Source of the DNA: Muribaculaceae bacterium
GTDB lineage: Bacteria > Bacteroidota > Bacteroidia > Bacteroidales > Muribaculaceae
Assembly: GCA_009775375.1 (NCBI GenBank)
Contig: VSPO01000144.1
Span: 1 to 7,037 of the forward strand
DNA length: 7,037 nt
Reading direction: 5' to 3'
Shown: in pieces, positions 1-6,165 of the stretch
Numbering within the stretch: position 1 is the first letter of the stretch
How the letters are laid out: each line of letters begins with the position of its first letter
Program-made: the position numbers and the translations under genes
Notes under the pieces: generated by a model
Databases searched by the model: none
What the model was told of the DNA's origin: nothing
Seen by the model: the letters and a program-made list of their open reading frames with translations, nothing else

Positions 1-663
1 GATGCTATCCGCAGTAATGCTCCCGGCATCTCCGATGATGATTTGAACGAGCGTGTCCACGCTTTCAAGCAGAGCCTTGCCGACAATATTTATAAGCAGA
101 TGAAAGAACACTACCGCATTATTCCGGGAGAGTTCAAAATCAACAAGGTACTTCCGTTCTCGCAAATCTTGCCACAACCCATTATTGTCAACAACTGGGG
201 TTCATTGGATTTTCACGAGCCTGTACCGTCCCAAAAATCTGCCGTTGTAAAATTTGTGTATGTAGGCTTCAAAAAATCCTATTATACCAAATATCGTTTC
301 GACAGTTCTACCGAGCTTGATTTTGCGTTCATACTCGAAACCAACAATGAAGTCCTCAAATGGATTCGTCCTGTGCCCAATCAGTTCAACATATATTGGT
401 CGAGCGGCGCAAAGAAATATGAGCCAGACTTCATTGTGGAAACTGCAGACGCTATCTATATGTGCGAAACCAAAGCCGAGAAAGATGTCAACGACCCCGA
501 CGTGCAAGCCAAGGCTGAAGCCGCCCGCGAGTTCTGTCGTCGCGCCTCCGAGTTTACGGCTCAGAATGGAGGCAAACCTTGGCGATACGTCATAATACCA
601 CACACCCTTGTTGATCGTGCTTATTCGTTCAACTATATCCTTAAACAAGCAAAACTCAAATAA
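1..663 (+). CDS. Type III restriction enzyme (Res) / DEAD-box helicase-nuclease subunit, C-terminal part
   Basis: The frame is open from the first base, so this is the 3' end of a longer gene; 220 residues are visible. The piece carries a PD-(D/E)XK nuclease core: an upstream acidic residue in FDSSTELDFAF (about residue 105), then YEPDFIVET with the catalytic-type Asp at about 143, then CETKA giving Glu156 and Lys158. This order, preceded by KWIRPVPNQF, is typical of the C-terminal nuclease of type III Res subunits and related helicase-nucleases (family knowledge). Such subunits use ATP through an N-terminal helicase, outside this window, and cut DNA that lacks modification by a partner Mod methyltransferase. 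Neither the helicase nor Mod is visible, so it could instead be a solitary DEAD/DEAH helicase-nuclease. The next gene starts at the base after the TAA stop, suggesting co-transcription. Confidence 0.8.
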   Translation, partial: DAIRSNAPGISDDDLNERVHAFKQSLADNIYKQMKEHYRIIPGEFKINKVLPFSQILPQPIIVNNWGSLDFHEPVPSQKSAVVKFVYVGFKKSYYTKYRFDSSTELDFAFILETNNEVLKWIRPVPNQFNIYWSSGAKKYEPDFIVETADAIYMCETKAEKDVNDPDVQAKAEAAREFCRRASEFTAQNGGKPWRYVIIPHTLVDRAYSFNYILKQAKLK

Positions 664-1092
664 ATGTCATTTTGGAATTACATCGGTGAGTTTTTCTTGT
701 TTCGCTGGCTGTTTGGCAAGTTCAGGAAGTCAGCAACAAAGCATGACGCGCACATAGAGGACTTAGGGGCTTCGATTGACAGAGATGGAAAACATCTGAA
801 TGACAATCACGATGAAGACATTGCACCTATTGATGATGCGGTCACACCTATAGGTGATAATTTACTCGGTGATTCCGACAATTCTGAGGAACTTGATGAT
901 TTGGATATATTCATGCGCAATAATAACGGCAAGAATCATTCAAGTCTGCATCACAGAGACTATGACAGTGATTATCATAGCAGCGGTCGTCATAGTTCCC
1001 ATAATGATTGGAATTCTGGAAGTTATAATCAATCGTTTGATGATTTCCATGACGAGCAGGACGACTACGATATGATGGAGGATGATTTTTAG
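664..1092 (+). CDS. Acidic Asp/His/Ser-rich small protein of unknown function
   Basis: The product has 142 residues and I do not recognise a characterised family. The ATG directly abuts the TAA stop of the upstream nuclease gene, so translational coupling and one transcript are likely. The first 20 or so residues (MSFWNYIGEFFLFRWLFGKF) are aromatic and hydrophobic and end in basic residues; this could be a short membrane-associated helix, though it is short for a spanning segment. From about residue 25 the chain is low complexity and very acidic. His/Ser-rich stretches follow (SSLHHRDYDSDYHSSGRHSSH) and the tail is DDFHDEQDDYDMMEDDF. The rest is probably disordered. A DNA-mimic or metal-binding role is conceivable from composition alone but unsupported. 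It is probably a real gene because it fits exactly between its neighbours. Confidence 0.7.
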   Translation: MSFWNYIGEFFLFRWLFGKFRKSATKHDAHIEDLGASIDRDGKHLNDNHDEDIAPIDDAVTPIGDNLLGDSDNSEELDDLDIFMRNNNGKNHSSLHHRDYDSDYHSSGRHSSHNDWNSGSYNQSFDDFHDEQDDYDMMEDDF

Positions 1093-1100
1093 TAATTTTG
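1093..1100 (+). promoter_or_regulatory. Candidate Bacteroidetes -7 box (TAATTTTG) before the truncated AlbA copy
   Basis: TAATTTTG matches the Bacteroidetes -7 consensus TAnnTTTG and lies 8 bp before the ATG at 1109. No convincing TTG-type -33 element sits 19-21 bp upstream. The same octamer precedes the intact copy at 2451-2458, which suggests part of the upstream region was duplicated with the gene. Confidence 0.4.
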
Positions 1101-1108
1101 GCTAAATT

Positions 1109-1391
1109 ATGGAAAAGACGATTGACGATATAAAAGCTCTGATTGCAGCGGACGAGTCGCGGACTCTGGAGCTGAAGAAAACAACCGGCGAACTTAAAGA
1201 CGGTATGCACTCGGCGTGTGCGTTTCTGAACACCGATGGCGGTTGGCTGATTTTCGGTGTTGCGCCGACAGGATTGAAGATTCTTGGACAGCCGGTTACA
1301 GAAACGACAAAACGTGAGCATCCGGGCGCATCAGTCTCAGATGTATGCGTGGGAGCGCATTACGGCAGACAATGTGACACTAACGGATCTG
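1109..1391 (+). pseudogene. Truncated, frameshifted AlbA_2-domain gene (remnant copy)
   Basis: This begins at an ATG with the same reading as the intact gene at 2484: the first 46 residues after the start region, TIDDIKALIA onward through GGWLIFG, are identical. At about 1308-1319 roughly 206 bp present in the intact copy are missing. Homology resumes at 1320 (ATCCGGGCGCATCAG) but in another frame, because 206 is not a multiple of three. The open frame therefore runs on to 1432 with an unrelated tail (REHPGASVSDVC and so on). In the homologous frame one can still read IRAHQSQMYAWER followed by ADNVTLTDL and then a stop. Homology ends near 1391; the middle, the HATPase and the winged-helix parts are gone. 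A 107-residue protein could still be made, but it would carry only half an AlbA_2 domain. Confidence 0.8.
1121..1259 (+). repeat. Direct repeat, copy 1 (5' block of the AlbA gene)
   Basis: By hand comparison this block matches 2490-2628 with about 7 differences in 139 bases, at a constant offset of 1369 bp. The six internal differences are all synonymous (AAA/AAG twice, ACA/ACT, CTT/CTG, GCG/GCA, GGC/GGT). That pattern suggests the two copies diverged while both were under protein-level selection, before this one was truncated. The pair flanks the HEPN gene. Confidence 0.9.
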
Positions 1392-1401
1392 TAACAATCA
1401 G

Positions 1402-1418
1402 GGCAACGCACCGTTGCC
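1402..1418. repeat. Short stem-loop GGCAAC-N5-GTTGCC
   Basis: A perfect 6-bp inverted repeat with a 5-nt loop lies just past the end of recognisable AlbA homology and about 80 bp before the HEPN gene. No T tract follows, so it is not a typical intrinsic terminator. It may mark the left edge of the inserted HEPN cassette, or be chance. Confidence 0.35.
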
Positions 1419-1499
1419 AATCGTATCCTTAATAGAATACAATTCATTATCGCAAGTATTTAATCCTAACTACTCACATTATAATAATCGACACTATAG

Positions 1500-2453
1500 A
1501 TGAAGTATCTATTTATTGCAGCCGTTCATTATCTTAAATTAGAGAATGAAGAAATTAAAATTCCACTTCAAGCTGGATATCTGTCTAATGAGAGTAACAC
1601 CTTAGAGATGATACTCTCTAACAATTTATCTCTTCACACTTTAGGGCTTCACTCTATCGATGAAATTCGAGATGCTCCTTCTTATTATGTCCTCGAAGGT
1701 GATTTTAGTAAAGAATACGACCAATCTAAGATTGACGCCGTCGGCACATCTATCTGTTTTGCATTCCTTAGACAAATCCAAGCATATGTAGGAAGTCTTT
1801 GGGAAATATGTGATAATTCTATCTATGTACGTGACGGTTTTTTATATTCATACAACGAAATCATATCTGACGGATGTACCTTTAAAGCCTCAGTTTCAAC
1901 TATTAATAGTAAGGCCACAGGAGCTATAGAGTCTGTTAGCATTCCCACGTCGCTACTAATGGAACAAGGAAAGATTATGGAAATTTTCATTAAAGACAAC
2001 GGCTTCAATGAAATAGGCGATTACAAAACAGCGACACAAATACAACATTATAAAAAATCTGGTCTTTCTAGAAAAGCATTAGCTTCAGTTTATATTGCAT
2101 TAGCGAGGGGACAAGCAAGCATACCCATGAAACTTTTGCTGTATTGTTCTGCAGCCGAGGCTCTCGTGGCAAATTCAGAAACAGAATTAAGTCATCGTGT
2201 CGCGGAGCGGATGGCCTCCCTATTGGGCAACAATACTGAAGAACGAGTTGATATATACTCGAACATCAAATTAGGGTATGATACTCGTTCAAAAGTGGCA
2301 CATGGAGCTTTAATAAAGAAAGACGAAACATTAATTCAACGATGCTCAACAAATATTGATGATTATCTTCGCAAAGCACTTAAGCTCGAAGTGCCATTCA
2401 GTCTCAATGACAAAGATTTTGAAGATTTCTTTCTTAGGAAACTAATGAACTAA
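1500..2453 (+). CDS. HEPN (Apea-like) domain protein, putative RNase/abortive-infection factor
   Basis: The product has 317 residues. The N-terminal 190 residues match nothing I recognise. The C-terminal part (about 205-295) looks like an Apea-type HEPN domain: LLLYCSAAEALV, then ELSHRVAERMASLLG, then YDTRSKVAHG. The last contains R263-S-K-V-A-H268, an RX4H motif of the RX4-6H class that forms the active site of HEPN RNases. HEPN proteins of this class occur widely in phage-defence and toxin-antitoxin loci (family knowledge); RNA cleavage here is inferred. A TAG codon immediately precedes the ATG in frame, so the start is at or after 1500. No clear TAnnTTTG box lies upstream. The coding DNA is visibly richer in A and T than the AlbA genes on either side, which fits separate acquisition. 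It sits between the broken and intact AlbA copies. Confidence 0.75.
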   Translation: MKYLFIAAVHYLKLENEEIKIPLQAGYLSNESNTLEMILSNNLSLHTLGLHSIDEIRDAPSYYVLEGDFSKEYDQSKIDAVGTSICFAFLRQIQAYVGSLWEICDNSIYVRDGFLYSYNEIISDGCTFKASVSTINSKATGAIESVSIPTSLLMEQGKIMEIFIKDNGFNEIGDYKTATQIQHYKKSGLSRKALASVYIALARGQASIPMKLLLYCSAAEALVANSETELSHRVAERMASLLGNNTEERVDIYSNIKLGYDTRSKVAHGALIKKDETLIQRCSTNIDDYLRKALKLEVPFSLNDKDFEDFFLRKLMN

Positions 2454-2458
2454 TTTTG
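2451..2458 (+). promoter_or_regulatory. Candidate -7 box TAATTTTG for the intact AlbA gene
   Basis: TAATTTTG fits the Bacteroidetes TAnnTTTG consensus and lies 25 bp before the ATG at 2484. Its TAA is also the stop codon of the HEPN gene. A T-rich stretch (TTTCTTTC) lies at roughly the right distance for a weak -33 element. If used, the AlbA gene would be transcribed independently of the HEPN gene. Confidence 0.4.
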
Positions 2459-2483
2459 TCAAACATTATTAAGTGTATTGAGA

Positions 2484-4016
2484 ATGACTATTGACGATAT
2501 AAAGGCTCTGATTGCAGCGGACGAGTCGCGGACTCTGGAGCTGAAGAAGACTACCGGCGAACTGAAAGACGGTATGCACTCGGCATGTGCGTTTCTGAAC
2601 ACCGATGGTGGTTGGCTGATTTTCGGCATTGCGCCAAAGTCGCTTAAAATATTAGGGCAGGAAGTTACGGACTCAACACAGCAAGAGATAGCCAAAGCTA
2701 TCACCGGATTAGAACCCGCTGTCGATGTGAAGATTCATTATGTTGATGTGCCTGACCGCCCGAATAATAAAGTGATTGCCATGCACTTTGATGGCTGGGT
2801 ATGGGGAGAACGCCCGCATACCTTCCACGGGTGCCCGTATTATAAAGTCGAAAGCACAACTAAGGTAATGCCGCATGAGATGTATGATGAACGAATCCGG
2901 GCGCATCAGCCTCAGATGTATGCGTGGGAGCGGCAGATGGCAGATGGTGTTATGCTTTCCGACTTGAATGAGAAGCATATTAGAGGGTGCATACGGCTTG
3001 GCGTTGAGGGCGGTAGAATCCCCGCAAGCGCAATGAGTGCGCCGATCGGTGACACGTTGGCGAAATGGAGTCTGCTGAAAAACGGCAATCCGACCAATGG
3101 AGCGGTGATGCTTTTCTCCAACAATATTGATGAATATCCGCAGTTCCGGCTTCGGATGGCCCGGTTCTTGGGTACGGATAAGAATGAGTTTATCGACAAC
3201 CAACGAGCCGAAGGCAATTTCTTTGACCTACTCGACGCAGGTATGGCTTTCTTCTTCAAGCACCTCAATCTCAGCGGAAAGATTACAAACCACAGTCTTC
3301 AGCGCGAAGAACGCCTTGAAGTGCCATATCACGCTTTACGCGAGGCATTGATCAATAGTCTGTGCCATCGTCAATGGGAGAAGCATAATCTGACAGGAAG
3401 TATCGCAATCTACGATGACCGCATAGAGATTGCCAACCCCGGCATATTCCCTCCTCAAATCTCACCCGAATCCATCAAGGAGCCGCATGAGTCATATCCC
3501 TACAATCTAAAGATTGCTGAAGCCCTGTATAAGTCAACTTATCTGGAAAGCTGGGGTTCCGGAGCAAAACGTATAATGGATGCCTGCCGCGAACAAGGCG
3601 TTGAGGAACCAACATGGCGTTGGGACGGAGGCTTTGTAATCGTCACCTTCAAACGACCTCGCAAAGCATTCCCTGTACAAGGCGCGAATACCCAACCTGT
3701 TTCCTCAAAGCAACATACCACTACCATACCAGTACTGCACCAGTTCCATACCAGTTCCATACCAGTTCAGACCTTGATTGAGAACGGCACTGATGAATTT
3801 ATGACAGCATTGGAACTTGCAAACTTGTGTGGTCTAAAGAACATAAGACATTTCCGGAAATTCTATCTCAATCCTGCGTTGGCAGACGGAGCGATAGAAC
3901 GGCTCTACCCTGACACTCCAAACCATCCTCAACAAAAATACCGCTTAACGGAAGCTGCTAAAGAATGGAAAAATAATAAAATCCCAAAGAAACCAAAGAA
4001 CTCCCCAAAGAAATAG
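2484..4016 (+). CDS. AlbA_2 (Schlafen-type) / HATPase_c_4 ATP-binding protein with C-terminal winged helix
   Basis: The product has 510 residues from the ATG at 2484. That start is preferred over a TTG two codons upstream because it matches the duplicated copy. An AlbA_2 (Schlafen AlbA) domain spans about 15-135, including RTLELKKTTGELKDG and NTDGGWLIFGIA. A GHKL-type HATPase_c_4 domain spans about 280-390: N-box-like REALINSLCHR (E287, N291), IEIANPG (314-320) and ESWGSGAKRI (355-364). A linker with imperfect peptide repeats (TIPVLHQFHTS, SIPVQTL; 414-430) follows. A helix-turn-helix-like region comes next (about 437-495, ELANLCGL to YRLTEAAKEW), then a Lys-rich tail. Proteins of this architecture (COG2865) are annotated as predicted transcriptional regulators or ATP-binding proteins and often sit near restriction and defence genes; the biochemical role is unproven. 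The linker is encoded by an 11-bp tandem repeat. Confidence 0.88.
   Translation: MTIDDIKALIAADESRTLELKKTTGELKDGMHSACAFLNTDGGWLIFGIAPKSLKILGQEVTDSTQQEIAKAITGLEPAVDVKIHYVDVPDRPNNKVIAMHFDGWVWGERPHTFHGCPYYKVESTTKVMPHEMYDERIRAHQPQMYAWERQMADGVMLSDLNEKHIRGCIRLGVEGGRIPASAMSAPIGDTLAKWSLLKNGNPTNGAVMLFSNNIDEYPQFRLRMARFLGTDKNEFIDNQRAEGNFFDLLDAGMAFFFKHLNLSGKITNHSLQREERLEVPYHALREALINSLCHRQWEKHNLTGSIAIYDDRIEIANPGIFPPQISPESIKEPHESYPYNLKIAEALYKSTYLESWGSGAKRIMDACREQGVEEPTWRWDGGFVIVTFKRPRKAFPVQGANTQPVSSKQHTTTIPVLHQFHTSSIPVQTLIENGTDEFMTALELANLCGLKNIRHFRKFYLNPALADGAIERLYPDTPNHPQQKYRLTEAAKEWKNNKIPKKPKNSPKK
2490..2628 (+). repeat. Direct repeat, copy 2 (5' block of the intact AlbA gene)
   Basis: This is the partner of 1121-1259, about 95% identical by eye. 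The two copies lie 1369 bp apart in direct orientation, long enough to be a substrate for homologous recombination that would delete the HEPN gene and leave one AlbA gene. Confidence 0.9.
3713..3767 (+). repeat. 11-bp tandem repeat inside the AlbA/HATPase gene
   Basis: Five consecutive 11-mers are visible: ACATACCACTA, CCATACCAGTA, CTGCACCAGTT, CCATACCAGTT, CCATACCAGTT; the last two are identical. Because 11 is not a multiple of three, three units (33 bp) make one 11-residue peptide repeat, TIPVLHQFHTS then SIPVQ. Gain or loss of one unit would shift the frame before the C-terminal winged-helix region. Confidence 0.85.
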
Positions 4017-4025
4017 AAGAAGTCC

Positions 4026-4116
4026 ATCCGACCGAAAACAGACATAATCCGACCGTTTTTATCACATCCGACCGAAATTTCGGTCGGATGCGCATTGATT
4101 AGCCGTAATCCAACCG
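4026..4116. repeat. Phased ATCCGACCG motif cluster
   Basis: ATCCGACCG occurs at 4026-4034, 4047-4055 and 4066-4074. An inverted copy lies at 4081-4089 and a one-mismatch copy (ATCCAACCG) at 4108-4116. Start-to-start spacings of the direct copies are 21, 19 and 42 bp, close to whole multiples of a helical turn, so the sites would face the same side of the DNA. Each is followed by an A or T run. This looks like a protein-binding array; the binder is unknown. Confidence 0.65.
4065..4090. repeat. 26-bp perfect palindrome
   Basis: CATCCGACCGAAA is followed directly by its exact reverse complement TTTCGGTCGGATG. It lies 48 bp after the AlbA stop. As RNA it would fold as a strong GC-rich hairpin, so it could act in 3'-end formation, but no T tract follows. 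Its half-site belongs to the ATCCGACCG cluster, which favours a dimeric protein-binding site. Confidence 0.7.
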
Positions 4117-4144
4117 TTTTTGAGTGTAAGAATTGGAAGATATG

Positions 4145-4376
4145 GACAATCATTCAGATGGCAAATCAGACGGTCAGTCATTTGAATGATTGATAAATCA
4201 TTTAGACATTCTAATGGCAATCCCTCCTGTCATTCATCCATAAGGCATAACATCCATCTGCTCATAAGTTCATTCAGACATCTGTTCATACGTATGTACA
4301 TCCATACGTTCAGATGTTCATACGTCAATACGTTCATACATCAATACGTTAGTACGTTCATACGTCAATACGTACT
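4145..4376. repeat. 8-bp-period tandem array, consensus TACGTTCA / TACGTCAA
   Basis: Reading in steps of eight from 4289 gives TACGTATG, TACATCCA, TACGTTCA, GATGTTCA, TACGTCAA, TACGTTCA, TACATCAA, TACGTTAG, TACGTTCA, TACGTCAA, TACGTACT. TACGT begins at 4289, 4305, 4321, 4329, 4345, 4353, 4361 and 4369, all in one register. The register continues upstream with degenerate units such as TCTGCTCA, TAAGTTCA and TCTGTTCA; back to 4145, 17 of 29 units end in CA. Open frames across it (for example one of 82 codons from 4186) give only an 8-residue repeat (YVNTFIHQ, YVSTFIRQ), which is what any 8-bp repeat would give, so I do not call a gene. It may be an iteron-like binding array, part of a transfer or replication origin, or a simple minisatellite. 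Confidence 0.75.
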
Positions 4377-4403
4377 AACAGCATCTTTGCAATCAAGACC
4401 TCG

Positions 4404-4419
4404 ACAAGTAACTACTTGT
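4404..4419. promoter_or_regulatory. Near-palindrome ACAAGTA-AC-TACTTGT
   Basis: Perfect 7-bp arms are separated by 2 bp, shaped like an operator for a dimeric helix-turn-helix protein. It lies 28 bp after the 8-bp array. No adjacent gene start identifies what it would control. Confidence 0.4.
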
Positions 4420-4458
4420 AACAATGTATATTAATCGAATCGCAATCTCGAAAGCGTT

Positions 4459-4479
4459 ATGTATCGCGTATTGATACAT
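4459..4479. repeat. Inverted repeat ATGTATC-N7-GATACAT
   Basis: Perfect 7-bp arms around a 7-bp spacer (GCGTATT). Two inverted arms around a 7-bp spacer is also the shape of a tyrosine-recombinase core site, and an integrase gene lies about 390 bp away. That link is inference only. Confidence 0.35.
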
Positions 4480-4661
4480 CAACTATCTTTAGCCAAATCT
4501 TATTCTTCCTCATTGAAGAAGTTGGATTTTGCCAATATTGATGTTCCAAGTAATTGAAACAGTCGGCTATCCCGATTACAGTTGCTTTTTTGTATGGAGC
4601 CGATTGTAATTTGGTGCTAAGAAGCCTTCTGATTCTGTAGGTCGGAACGGAATCCGTCGGG

Positions 4662-4724
4662 ATTCTGCAAGGTATGTTTTGAGCTGCACGAAACTGATTT
4701 TGCAGCTCAAAACCCTTGCAGAAT
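4662..4724. repeat. 63-bp two-segment hairpin / dyad next to the integrase
   Basis: The outer arms ATTCTGCAAGG (4662-4672) and CCTTGCAGAAT (4714-4724) are exact reverse complements. So are the inner arms TTTTGAGCTGCA (4677-4688) and TGCAGCTCAAAA (4701-4712). The internal bulge is 4 nt on the left and 1 nt on the right, and the loop is 12 nt. This amounts to 23 base pairs with an asymmetric bulge, too long and regular to be chance. It could be a structured recombination site, a single-strand folded site or an RNA element; it lies about 140 bp beyond the integrase stop. Confidence 0.8.
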
Positions 4725-4818
4725 ATTGGTTGGTCTTACTCCAAAGTCGTAATCCCCGTTGCCGATTTCACACTCCGATTTTTCCCTTTTTGTTTTCATT
4801 ATGATTGGCAGCGAAAAG

Positions 4819-4853
4819 AAAAAAGCCGACAAATCACATCGGACTTATCGGCT
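4819..4853 (-). terminator. Intrinsic terminator of the integrase gene
   Basis: On the minus strand AGCCGATAA pairs with TTGTCGGCT (9 bp including one G-T wobble) around a 12-nt loop, followed by a T6 tract. It starts 12 bp after the integrase stop codon, as expected for Rho-independent termination. Confidence 0.8.
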
Positions 4854-4865
4854 TCGGTATAACGG

Positions 4866-6113
4866 TTACATCGGTGCATAATTGATTTCACCGAGGGAGT
4901 TGATTGCGTCCTGTTTCAGACTGTCAACGACATGGAGATATCGCTCTGTCATCTTTATGGAGGTGTGTCCGAGAAGACTCGACACCGTTTTAATATTCGC
5001 TCCTTTGGTGAGGACGTTCACCGCGAAGCTGTGTCTCGCGCAATGCCATGTGATTTTCTTCCTGATGCCTGCCGCCTTTACCCATTTACGCAGATACAGG
5101 TTGCAGATGTTGTAATGCGGAACTGTGAATATCCGTTCATCATAGTTGTCGTTATCCGGCTCACCGATTAGACGGATAAGGGTGTCGTTCAACGGAACGA
5201 TTACCCAACTCCGGCTGCTGTGATCTTTTGTCTTTTGCTGCTGGAACCGCAATGTCTGGGTTGAGTAATCCACGTTGCGGTAGGTCAACTGGCTTGTGTC
5301 GCACCAACGCACCCCGGTGTATAAACCGAAGATGAACGCACGGTGAATTTCCGGCCTCTCGCCTTCAAAATGTGTCGCAACAAGCTGCTGTATTTCCTCC
5401 GGCAGAAGAATCTCTTTTTGCAACGTCATGTTGTCGTTCTTCAACACGAAGCCTCGGCACGGATTTTTCTTGATGAGGTCTTTGTCAACAGCCGCAGTAA
5501 CCATACGCTTGAACATCCGGAAATAGATTTTCGGACCGTCGCCTGTTCCGTTCTCTTTCAGATACTCCACATAAGCTGCCACCATGTCAAGCGTCAGTTG
5601 CGTCATCTTAAGATTATTCCTGTAGAGAGAATATCTCGGCGTATCGGCAAGAAAGTTCTTGAACTTTTGCAGTCCGTGCCCGAGCGTTATGCGAGTATAT
5701 TTGGTGAGGGCCGGAGATTTGATGAACTCGTTGCAGAACTCAAGAAAATCCTCGTCCATATCTTTTCGGAGACGATAGCCCTCTCTGTCCTCGAGGAAAG
5801 ATTGCTCCCGTTCAAAACGTATCTTTTCTGCAAGGGCAAGAGTATTCTTGTTCTGCAAACGTTCCTGCTGGTTGCGGGGATGAAGCCATATATATAGGTT
5901 GAGGTTCTCTTTCTTGCGGGAGTGTTTGATTTGATATTTCGGTTTACCCGCCATCGCTCCCTCGGTGTAAAACACCTGATTGCCGTCCTCGTCAAGCACG
6001 GGCGTTTCAGTTCTGCCGAGATAATATTCAAGGTAGAGGCTGGCGCGACCGTCGCATAATTCCGACTGCTGGAGCTTGGGATTCTGCTTCTTGCGATTTT
6101 CTAATTTTGCCAT
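4866..6113 (-). CDS. Tyrosine recombinase / site-specific integrase
   Basis: The product has 415 residues from the ATG at 6113-6111 (MAKLENRKKQ). The frame is open 24 codons further upstream, but that extension would cover the promoter box at 6131-6138, so the shorter start is preferred. An arm-DNA-binding N-terminus (about 20-110), a SAM-like core-binding domain (about 120-220) and the catalytic domain (about 235-395) are in order. The catalytic set is complete: R269 in GVRWCD, K294 in QQKTK, H357-x-x-R360 in WHCARHSF, H383 in LLGHTS and nucleophile Y392 in TERYLHV. This is the Bacteroidales phage-integrase type that moves integrative elements or inverts DNA segments by cutting and rejoining at short core sites. 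Its terminator is at 4819-4853. No excisionase or mobilisation gene is visible in the window. Confidence 0.93.
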   Translation of the reverse strand: MAKLENRKKQNPKLQQSELCDGRASLYLEYYLGRTETPVLDEDGNQVFYTEGAMAGKPKYQIKHSRKKENLNLYIWLHPRNQQERLQNKNTLALAEKIRFEREQSFLEDREGYRLRKDMDEDFLEFCNEFIKSPALTKYTRITLGHGLQKFKNFLADTPRYSLYRNNLKMTQLTLDMVAAYVEYLKENGTGDGPKIYFRMFKRMVTAAVDKDLIKKNPCRGFVLKNDNMTLQKEILLPEEIQQLVATHFEGERPEIHRAFIFGLYTGVRWCDTSQLTYRNVDYSTQTLRFQQQKTKDHSSRSWVIVPLNDTLIRLIGEPDNDNYDERIFTVPHYNICNLYLRKWVKAAGIRKKITWHCARHSFAVNVLTKGANIKTVSSLLGHTSIKMTERYLHVVDSLKQDAINSLGEINYAPM

Positions 6114-6130
6114 ACGATTAAATTTTTGCG

Positions 6131-6138
6131 CAAAGATA
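6131..6138 (-). promoter_or_regulatory. Integrase promoter, -7 box TATCTTTG
   Basis: On the minus strand TATCTTTG is an exact match to the Bacteroidetes consensus TAnnTTTG, 17 bp before the ATG. A T4 run sits about 20 bp further upstream in the -33 position. The implied leader is only about 10-15 nt, with no Shine-Dalgarno sequence, as usual for this phylum. Confidence 0.65.
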
Positions 6139-6165
6139 ATCCGAGGTGTAATAATCTGAAAATCG

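Larger units (their letters stand above)
4377..4661. other. Gene-free stretch between the 8-bp array and the large hairpin
   Basis: I see no convincing coding sequence here. It holds two short near-perfect dyads (4404-4419 and 4459-4479) and an imperfect stem CAGTCGGCT / AGCCGATTG around 4560-4610, separated by about 30 nt including a T6 run. No tRNA or rRNA features are visible. Confidence 0.5.

Noticed and set aside
4142..4189. 15-codon mini-frame MDNHSDGKSDGQSFE
   Set aside because: Very short, within the start of the 8-bp-periodic region, with no recognisable promoter or homologue.
4186..4434. 82-codon open frame across the 8-bp array
   Set aside because: Its peptide is an 8-residue repeat produced automatically by the 8-bp DNA repeat; composition is His/Arg/Ser-heavy and unlike a folded protein.
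5343..5897. 184-codon plus-strand frame opposite the integrase
   Set aside because: It is the antisense shadow of the well-supported integrase gene, with no domain or promoter support of its own.
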